Positions 20,210 through 24,988 of a stretch of 24,988 nucleotides of DNA are shown here, in pieces. Both the position numbers and the translations under genes were made by a program. The notes under the pieces are model-generated. The model did not search any database. It was not told where the DNA came from and was given only the letters and a program-made list of their open reading frames with translations. Position 1 is the first letter of the stretch; every line of letters starts with the position of its first letter. This stretch comes from a virus. Location of the stretch: the IMG/VR virus record IMGVR_UViG_3300042934_000522, positions 1-24,988 of that record. One strand, given 5' to 3'.

Positions 20210-20394
20210 CAGACTTCCTCCCAGCCAATAGGACGCACTTCAACGATCGGGCCAAAGGACTCAGAGACCTCGTACCAGGGCTGAGGAATACCTACCGCGG
20301 TATCTCCCTCGTCGTCGGGGTCAACGATGCAAAGAAGTCGACCACCCATACCGTCCTGCCAGATAGCACCATCAGAGTCTCGGTAAAAGGCCAT
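20209..20394 (-). CDS. Hypothetical protein related to its upstream neighbour
   Basis: A 61-residue acidic protein. The start FYRDSDGAIWQDGMGGRLLC resembles MKVRDCDGDIWESDEEGGWEC in the next gene upstream: both have RD-x-DG-x-IW near the N-terminus, a Gly turn, then Cys. They look like tandem duplicates. TGATG overlaps flank it. Function unknown. Confidence 0.68.
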   Translation of the reverse strand: MAFYRDSDGAIWQDGMGGRLLCIVDPDDEGDTAVGIPQPWYEVSESFGPIVEVRPIGWEEV

Positions 20395-20549
20395 CAGTCC
20401 TCCAGCTCAGTCAGAGGGCCCCAGACGATTTCCAGGGACTCTCTATTGGGCAAGTAGGAGTAGCCGTGGGGGCCAGGGTCAGATGTGCACTCCCAGCCCC
20501 CCTCTTCGTCTGACTCCCAAATGTCGCCATCACAGTCCCGAACCTTCAT
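20394..20549 (-). CDS. Hypothetical protein, tandem relative of the previous gene
   Basis: ATG 20549 with GGGAGGGGGAC upstream gives 51 residues; a longer frame starts inside the upstream gene and is rejected. It shares RD-x-DGDIW with its downstream neighbour and also has an acidic C-terminus (PLTELED). Function unknown. Confidence 0.68.
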   Translation of the reverse strand: MKVRDCDGDIWESDEEGGWECTSDPGPHGYSYLPNRESLEIVWGPLTELED

Positions 20550-20824
20550 CAGTCCCCCTCCCCTGCCGTCTCCCAGCACCGAAGGAAGTAATCAACTTCC
20601 TCGTGGTAGTGGTCCAGTCCGTCTTCCTCTCCGTTCTCTATGCCCTTGTGAATGTCGTAGTCCAGTTCTGAGACGTACATCCGAAGAGCCGACTCCAGCC
20701 GACTCGGGTCAAGCTCCTGGAGCTTCTTCAACTCCTCGTTCTGGTCTTCAATGTCTACAAGCCACTCAGCAAGCTCACGAGTACCGTGGTGGTAGTACTC
20801 CTCAATACGCTCGTCTCGGTTCAC
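20549..20824 (-). CDS. Hypothetical helical acidic protein
   Basis: A 91-residue protein from GTG 20824, overlapping the upstream stop as GTGA. It is almost all helix (RELAEWLVDIEDQNEELKKL, then SRLESALRMYVSELDYD) with many Glu and Asp. It may form a helical bundle or mimic nucleic acid charge, but nothing proves this. Confidence 0.65.
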   Translation of the reverse strand: MNRDERIEEYYHHGTRELAEWLVDIEDQNEELKKLQELDPSRLESALRMYVSELDYDIHKGIENGEEDGLDHYHEEVDYFLRCWETAGEGD

Positions 20825-21024
20825 TGCTCTTCCTCCAAAGTGGCTCCAAGGATGTGATCCTTGATGAAGTCTCGGCACTCCTCTTCAGTGGCGAACCAGA
20901 TGTCGAGTCCAGTGGAGACGAAGCCTCCATCGTTAACAAAGAGACACGGATACCAAGGAAATTCAGGGTTAGCGTCATCTTCCTTCTCAGCAACGCTGTT
21001 GACCGCAGCCCATTCACTCTTCAC
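20821..21024 (-). CDS. Hypothetical protein
   Basis: A 67-residue protein from GTG 21024 (GTGA overlap with the SLOG gene). It contains PWYPCLFVNDGGFVSTG, then FATEEECRDFIKDHI: a small alpha/beta domain with an acidic end. An upstream in-frame start at 21114 lies deep in the SLOG gene and is not preferred. Confidence 0.65.
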   Translation of the reverse strand: MKSEWAAVNSVAEKEDDANPEFPWYPCLFVNDGGFVSTGLDIWFATEEECRDFIKDHILGATLEEEQ

Positions 21025-21389
21025 TTGATCACCTTCACGGGGATACCAGCCTTCTTGCACTCGTTGACACAGTTCCAGGTACCTCGGGATTCCCCGAGGG
21101 GGAAGGCTAGGCAAAGGTCTGCGCCGGCCTGAGCCATCTCCCGGTTTCGGATAGGGCCTGCGGCCTTGCCGTGCTGTTCCCAGTCCGCGGGATAGACGAC
21201 TTCGTAGACCCCACCGTTAGGACCGAACTCCTTGGTGTAGTCACTGGCGAATCGGTCAGCTCCAGTAGGACAACCTCCGTGAACCACACGAAGTGCTCCG
21301 TAGGTGACCTCCAAGAGGTTGTCCAGCTCCCTCCAAACATCTGTCTGGTATTCGTAATCCCGACTCCCAGTCACAATGACCGTGAACAT
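21021..21389 (-). CDS. SLOG-superfamily (DUF2493/YspA-like) nucleotide-binding protein
   Basis: A 122-residue protein with the Rossmann-like DUF2493 pattern: MFTVIVTGSRDYE at the N-terminus, VVHGGCPTGADRFASDY in the middle (GG-x-x-x-GAD signature), then RNREMAQAGADLCLAF and a final strand IPVKVI. SLOG proteins bind nucleotides or nucleotide-derived ligands; several act in nucleotide metabolism or signalling, and some take part in defence systems. Here it lies near dCMP deaminase in the replication operon, favouring a nucleotide role. ATG 21389 overlaps the upstream stop as TGATG. Confidence 0.85.
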   Translation of the reverse strand: MFTVIVTGSRDYEYQTDVWRELDNLLEVTYGALRVVHGGCPTGADRFASDYTKEFGPNGGVYEVVYPADWEQHGKAAGPIRNREMAQAGADLCLAFPLGESRGTWNCVNECKKAGIPVKVIK

Positions 21390-21559
21390 CAGCCATCCCT
21401 CCAACGCTTGGTCTGACCCATGTAGTAGGTCTTGAAGGCGTAGTTCAGGGCAGAGACGCAGTGCTCAAAGGTTCCAGCGGTCAGAGGTCTGGTCTCGTAG
21501 GGCATGTAGAGGAACCATTGACCACTCCACATCTTCTTGATCCGCCATTTGGTGTACAT
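21389..21559 (-). CDS. Hypothetical basic protein
   Basis: A 56-residue basic protein rich in Tyr and Trp (MYTKWRIKKMWSGQWFLYMP). ATG 21559 overlaps the deaminase stop as TGATG. An in-frame start at 21571 lies inside the deaminase gene and is less likely. Function unknown. Confidence 0.65.
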   Translation of the reverse strand: MYTKWRIKKMWSGQWFLYMPYETRPLTAGTFEHCVSALNYAFKTYYMGQTKRWRDG

Positions 21560-21969
21560 CAGTGACTCCAAAACCCTTCGTATCCGTCAGCATCAATCCA
21601 GAACACCTGAGCAATGCCCGCGGCTCTGATGAGCTTCGAGCAGTCCTTACAGGGCTCTCGGGTTACATAGAGCGTCGAGCCCTGGCAGTCTTCCCAAGAC
21701 GCATAGAGGAGCGCGTTGGCCTCTGCGTGGACTTCAATACAGGATTCATAGCCTGACCCCGACGGCTGGTCAGAAAGGCATCGCTCGCATTCTCCAGCGC
21801 CGCAAGACGGGCCTCCCGGATACGATCCGTTGTAGCCTGTGGACCGAATCCGAAGATCTCGTCCCACAAGAACGGCCCCCACCTGACATCGAAGGCAGTC
21901 ACCTCTTGCTGAGACCGCCTGTGCGATTCCGAGGAAATAGGTCGTCCACTCAGGTCGTACATTGGTCAC
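21559..21969 (-). CDS. dCMP deaminase
   Basis: A 136-residue member of the cytidine/deoxycytidylate deaminase superfamily: HAEANALLYA gives the zinc His and the catalytic Glu, and PCKDCSK gives the two zinc Cys. CLRC, then CGAGECERC, with the region before HAE, could hold a second structural zinc as in T4-type dCMP deaminase. It converts dCMP to dUMP, feeding dTTP synthesis for phage replication. GTG 21969 overlaps the upstream stop as GTGA. It is shorter than T4 Cd but complete in its motifs. Confidence 0.9.
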   Translation of the reverse strand: MTNVRPEWTTYFLGIAQAVSARGDCLRCQVGAVLVGRDLRIRSTGYNGSYPGGPSCGAGECERCLSDQPSGSGYESCIEVHAEANALLYASWEDCQGSTLYVTREPCKDCSKLIRAAGIAQVFWIDADGYEGFWSH

Positions 21970-22136
21970 TCGTCCTCTCCAAGAACATCAAGAGCCGTAG
22001 CAACCAGGATCATGCTTAGCTGAATGGCAGCGCGAGGAGTCAGAAGAACGTCCTCCATGCCCTCCATGTCCAGGCTGATATCGCCAATACCCTTTTCCAC
22101 TGTGACAGTGGTTCCATAGATCGACTTGACGTTCAC
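21966..22136 (-). CDS. Hypothetical 56-residue protein
   Basis: Read from GTG 22136 (GTGA overlaps on both ends). It starts VNVKSIYGTTVTVEKGIGDI, likely a beta pair, and ends in a hydrophobic helix (AIQLSMILVATALDVLGED). Function unknown. Confidence 0.68.
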   Translation of the reverse strand: MNVKSIYGTTVTVEKGIGDISLDMEGMEDVLLTPRAAIQLSMILVATALDVLGEDE

Positions 22137-22360
22137 TGACCCTCCCCAGAGTCGAACACAGTCTCTTCCTTGACGACACGGATTCGGTAACGACCTCCGT
22201 GCTTGGTGACAAGACGCTCAGCAACGCCCCTGGCTCTCTCAGTCATCTCGATACTTCCAAGACCCCAAGCCTTTGTAAGGCTGGCCTTCTCATGCCAGAA
22301 GGTCTCATTTCCAAGGTCAACGAACTGCTCGACAAGCCAATACTCGTAAGAGTCGTTCAC
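22133..22360 (-). CDS. Hypothetical protein
   Basis: A 75-residue protein from GTG 22360 (GTGA overlap). The opening SYEYWLVEQFVDLGNETFWH and the later RARGVAERLVTKHGGRYRIR suggest a beta-helix-beta fold. It is basic near the C-terminus. No family is recognised. Confidence 0.68.
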   Translation of the reverse strand: MNDSYEYWLVEQFVDLGNETFWHEKASLTKAWGLGSIEMTERARGVAERLVTKHGGRYRIRVVKEETVFDSGEGQ

Positions 22361-22614
22361 AGCCCCTCAACCTCTCCGTCGATGATGTAAGTCGTTGTGG
22401 CCCCAGGCTTCATCTCGTAGTTCCAGTAGTCCATGGCAACCTTCTCCGCGGCCTTCCTGGAGAGGCCGGCAGACCGAGCCGTCTTCTTGAGGCTGCCAAC
22501 GTGAATAGCCACCGTTCGAGCAATCTCAGCTCGAACGTTGAGAGCTTCGATAAGCTGCTCTGTCTTCAGACCCTCAGTGAGCTGCTCAAACTTGTGGTTG
22601 TAGTCCTGGTCCAT
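22357..22614 (-). CDS. Hypothetical helical protein, possible helix-turn-helix
   Basis: An 85-residue protein from ATG 22614 with AGGAG upstream. VGSLKKTARSAGLSRKAAEK (about 39-58) has the spacing of a small helix-turn-helix, though such short segments are easily over-read. The N-terminus is a charged helix. It lies just downstream of the HNH gene in the replication operon. Confidence 0.65.
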   Translation of the reverse strand: MDQDYNHKFEQLTEGLKTEQLIEALNVRAEIARTVAIHVGSLKKTARSAGLSRKAAEKVAMDYWNYEMKPGATTTYIIDGEVEGL

Positions 22615-22622
22615 CAGTTCTC

Positions 22623-23111
22623 CTAAACGTGGGCCCAGCTCTGCTTGTGTATGACCTGAAACACCTTGGACTTCGAAATGTTGAACTTCGTTGCCAGTTC
22701 ACGCATCTTGTAATCGCCAGTGCTGTAAAGCTCTCGAATCTCCTTGACAGCCTTCTCATCCAACTTGGAAAGAGGGTGCTGCTCTCCGGAAACTTGCGTC
22801 CCGTGTTCTACACGCTCTTGAGCATTCTCAGGCCGTGTCTTCCAACGAACGTTCTCGGCCCTGTTGTCCGTTCGAATCCCGTTCTTGTGTGCTACCTCCT
22901 GACCCGGATCAGGCAGGCCGTGAAAGGCTAGGCAGACTCCTTTGTGCACAGTAAGCAGTCCTTGCTTCCCTCCCACATGAACAGTGACTCCCATATAGCC
23001 GGTGCTCTTGGCCGTATGGGGGCTCATCTCCTTCCCTTTCTTACCGATGATTCGTCCATCACTTGTTGCCTTGTATCCGGGGTAGCCCGGTATATCTCTG
23101 GTCTCGGTCAA
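22623..23111 (-). CDS. HNH homing endonuclease, NUMOD4-type
   Basis: A 162-residue protein with an N-terminal NUMOD4-like motif (IPGYPGYKATSDGRI), a central HNH domain (VHKGVCLAFHG, then EVAHKNGIRTDNRAENVRW), and a C-terminal DNA-binding helix-turn-helix (MRELATKFNISKSKVFQVIH). This is the standard layout of free-standing HNH homing endonucleases, which cut intronless or related sites and spread. It directly follows the polymerase gene; TTG 23111 overlaps the polymerase stop as TTGA. No intron or intein is seen in the visible polymerase. Confidence 0.87.
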   Translation of the reverse strand: MTETRDIPGYPGYKATSDGRIIGKKGKEMSPHTAKSTGYMGVTVHVGGKQGLLTVHKGVCLAFHGLPDPGQEVAHKNGIRTDNRAENVRWKTRPENAQERVEHGTQVSGEQHPLSKLDEKAVKEIRELYSTGDYKMRELATKFNISKSKVFQVIHKQSWAHV

Positions 23112-24988
23112 TGCTTAGAGCCCTCCTTATCAAGGCAACTTCCCCAGCTTCTGTCTCCAACTTCGTAGTCAGCGGGGATTGTCAACCCCTTGTAAGTGAA
23201 CGCCATAATCTGAGCAACCTTGGCAGCCATCTCCTCCGCTCTCTCCCTTGGGAGAGACATCACGATCTCGTCGTGGACTGGCAGTCTCATGTAGGGCGTG
23301 AATCCAGCCTTGTCCAGCTCGATCAGGGCCCGAGCCGTGATGTCTCGGCACGTGCTCTGAATCCGGTAGTTCATTCCGGCATAGGGACGATTCTCATCAG
23401 TGAGAATGCGTCGGCCAGTGGCTGTGTAGATGTAGCCATTACGCCTCGCCTCTTCACTGAACTTATTCGAGCACCTCTTGGTGGCAGGGAAGGTGTCCCA
23501 GAACGCCTTCACTGCTTTCTTAGCGTCCTGCTCCTCAATATCCCACTGAGTAGAGACAGCGTTCCAGCCACCGCCGAAGCAGATGGTGTAGTTGGTGCCC
23601 TTTCCTGCCTTCCTCTTAGGGTGGTAAGCCTCCTTACCGTTCTCATCCCTCTGAGAGTCATCCCATCCCATCGAGCCAAATGCACTGGCCGCGGTGATAT
23701 TGTGGATGTCCTTACCTTCTCGATAGGTCTGGAGCATCTTGCGATCCCCAGACTCCGCCGCAAGGAACATCAGCTCCATGGACGAAAAATCGGCCGTAGC
23801 GGAGACGTGGCCTTCCTCGGCCAGGAAGGCGTGTCGGACGTAACCAGTGCCGGCCGGAAGGGTCTGAGCTGCAATAGCCCCCGTCACTGTCATACGGGCA
23901 CTTCTGGCCTGACAGGAGTTGATGGAGACGTGGACCCGTCCATCACGGTCCACGTTCTTCAGGATGTTCTCGAACCACGTAGACCGCTTCTTCTCAGCCG
24001 ACTTGGCCTTGAGAATGGCCTCAGTCAAGGGATGGTCGATACCACTGAGAACAGACTCATCCGTAGAAAGCTGTCCCTGAGGATGAGCCTCAGTAGGCTT
24101 GGTCCTCTTGGTGAGCTTGAAACCAAGGCCCTGGAGGGCCTCAATGATCTGTTCAGAGGAACCGATGAGGTCGACACCCCACTCAGCAGCTACAGCCCTC
24201 CACTTGGCCTCTTCCTCCTTAAGCTCCTCAATCCGCATCTTGACGTACGGAACGTCAACTAGGTAGCCGGTCCGCTCCATCTGGTAAGTCACCCAGTGAA
24301 GTCGGTGTTCCCAGCCAATCAGTCCATACTGAAGGGACTTCTTGGGGATGAGAGGAAACAGGATCTTGACCAGCCGATAGGCAAAGATCGGGTCCATGCC
24401 GGCGTAGAGGTTGTAGCCCTCATGCTGAAGAGGGACCTTGTTCCATACCGTGTCCTTGGTGACCTTGCCGTAGATACCTTCCTTGAACTCCCGGATGTAG
24501 GAGTAACCTTCGGCTTTCAGGTCTTCCTTGGTCAGTCCGGGACGCTCAGAAAAGCGGAACTCGTGAGTGACCTTGTCCTTGTCACGAGCCTTGAAGCCAA
24601 CGACCTCCTTCTGAGCGTTCATGCTCTTGGCTATCTCAGTCATGGAGCCCTTGATCCGGGCTCCAAGCCCATCATCGATGTAGTGCTTGACCAGCTCTTC
24701 GAGCTTGAGACCGATCCCACCTTCCTTGACCGCTCGCCCATCAACGAGGTGGGCAAGGATCTTGGTGTCCCAGGTCTTCTGAATCAGAGGGAAGGGGTCA
24801 ACACCGAAGCAGGACTCGATAACGTGGAAGTCGAAACCGCGGTTCTGGGCAGACAGCCTCTTGGCCTTGTCCAGAGCCCACTTCATCGCCTCAACGAAAC
24901 GGCCCCCATACTCCACAGGGAGAATGAAGGCCGTGTCCCAGTTGCCAAACTGCACTAGCCGGCAACCGTAGTTGTCTGGGGCATCCCA
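23108..24988 (-). CDS. Family A DNA polymerase with 3'-5' exonuclease (5' partial)
   Basis: The frame runs off the right edge, so about 626 residues are visible. The exonuclease domain keeps KTWDTKILAHL and the ExoIII-type YAGMD. The palm has motif A (ADFSSMELMFLAAE, about residue 398), motif B (RKAGKGTNYTICFGGG, about 456) and motif C (VHDEIVMSL, about 569). In motif B the position equal to Phe762 of E. coli Pol I is Tyr, as in T7 polymerase. It is the replicative polymerase candidate of the phage. The GTG at 24955 is internal to the frame and need not be the start. Confidence 0.93.
   Translation of the reverse strand, partial: WDAPDNYGCRLVQFGNWDTAFILPVEYGGRFVEAMKWALDKAKRLSAQNRGFDFHVIESCFGVDPFPLIQKTWDTKILAHLVDGRAVKEGGIGLKLEELVKHYIDDGLGARIKGSMTEIAKSMNAQKEVVGFKARDKDKVTHEFRFSERPGLTKEDLKAEGYSYIREFKEGIYGKVTKDTVWNKVPLQHEGYNLYAGMDPIFAYRLVKILFPLIPKKSLQYGLIGWEHRLHWVTYQMERTGYLVDVPYVKMRIEELKEEEAKWRAVAAEWGVDLIGSSEQIIEALQGLGFKLTKRTKPTEAHPQGQLSTDESVLSGIDHPLTEAILKAKSAEKKRSTWFENILKNVDRDGRVHVSINSCQARSARMTVTGAIAAQTLPAGTGYVRHAFLAEEGHVSATADFSSMELMFLAAESGDRKMLQTYREGKDIHNITAASAFGSMGWDDSQRDENGKEAYHPKRKAGKGTNYTICFGGGWNAVSTQWDIEEQDAKKAVKAFWDTFPATKRCSNKFSEEARRNGYIYTATGRRILTDENRPYAGMNYRIQSTCRDITARALIELDKAGFTPYMRLPVHDEIVMSLPRERAEEMAAKVAQIMAFTYKGLTIPADYEVGDRSWGSCLDKEGSKH

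Noticed and set aside
23063-24262. Long rightward open frame (399 codons)
   Set aside because: It lies antisense to the polymerase, whose motifs A, B and C are clear; long antisense frames are common at this GC content.

Overview
The window looks like part of a temperate, tailed, siphovirus-type actinobacteriophage, most likely of Streptomyces. The evidence is high-GC coding DNA, frequent GTG starts, a tail-tip module of the type seen in actinophages (tape measure, Dit-like, ReqiPepy6 Gp37-like, beta-helix fibre), a two-repeat amidase lysin, a large serine integrase and a family A DNA polymerase. Host and phage group are inferences from gene content; no database was searched.

Layout. (1) 1-7875, rightward: the 3' end of a tape-measure gene carrying a transglycosylase domain, then Dit-like protein, Gp37-like protein, a minor tail protein, a beta-helix tail fibre, a terminator, a TM/coiled-coil protein and an amidase endolysin. 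(2) 7876-8580: mostly non-coding, with hairpins, a GAATGAATGA inverted repeat, a small hydrophobic (holin-like) gene and a bidirectional terminator. (3) 8582-14507, leftward: about 17 small genes packed with ATGA/GTGA overlaps, several Cys-rich, ending in a DUF3987-like ATPase, a membrane protein and a possible ADP-ribosyltransferase-fold protein. Three related stem-loop elements and four copies of a 15-bp box lie between the upstream genes. (4) 14508-15890: control region of about 1.4 kb with a good leftward promoter, a 17-bp perfect inverted repeat, palindromes, repeated AATGAATGAAAGAAG motifs and a hairpin array, and no convincing long gene. (5) 15905-16705 leftward, with a divergent rightward GntR-type regulator at 16842-17444. 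(6) 17493-17996: three small leftward genes. (7) 18125-19657: rightward serine integrase with its own terminator. (8) 19717-24988: a leftward replication/nucleotide operon that starts beyond the right edge, with DNA polymerase, an HNH endonuclease, dCMP deaminase, a SLOG/DUF2493 protein and many small overlapping genes.

How it fits together: structural and lysis genes are read rightward (late). Replication and small accessory genes are read leftward (probably early). The integrase and GntR gene form a rightward lysogeny-like island that splits the leftward operons. The most unusual material is non-coding: the three structured elements at 13.5-14.4 kb and the repeat-rich control region at 14.5-15.9 kb. 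Many genes shorter than 60 codons were recovered by reading the minus strand between longer ones; their overlapping stop/start junctions support them.
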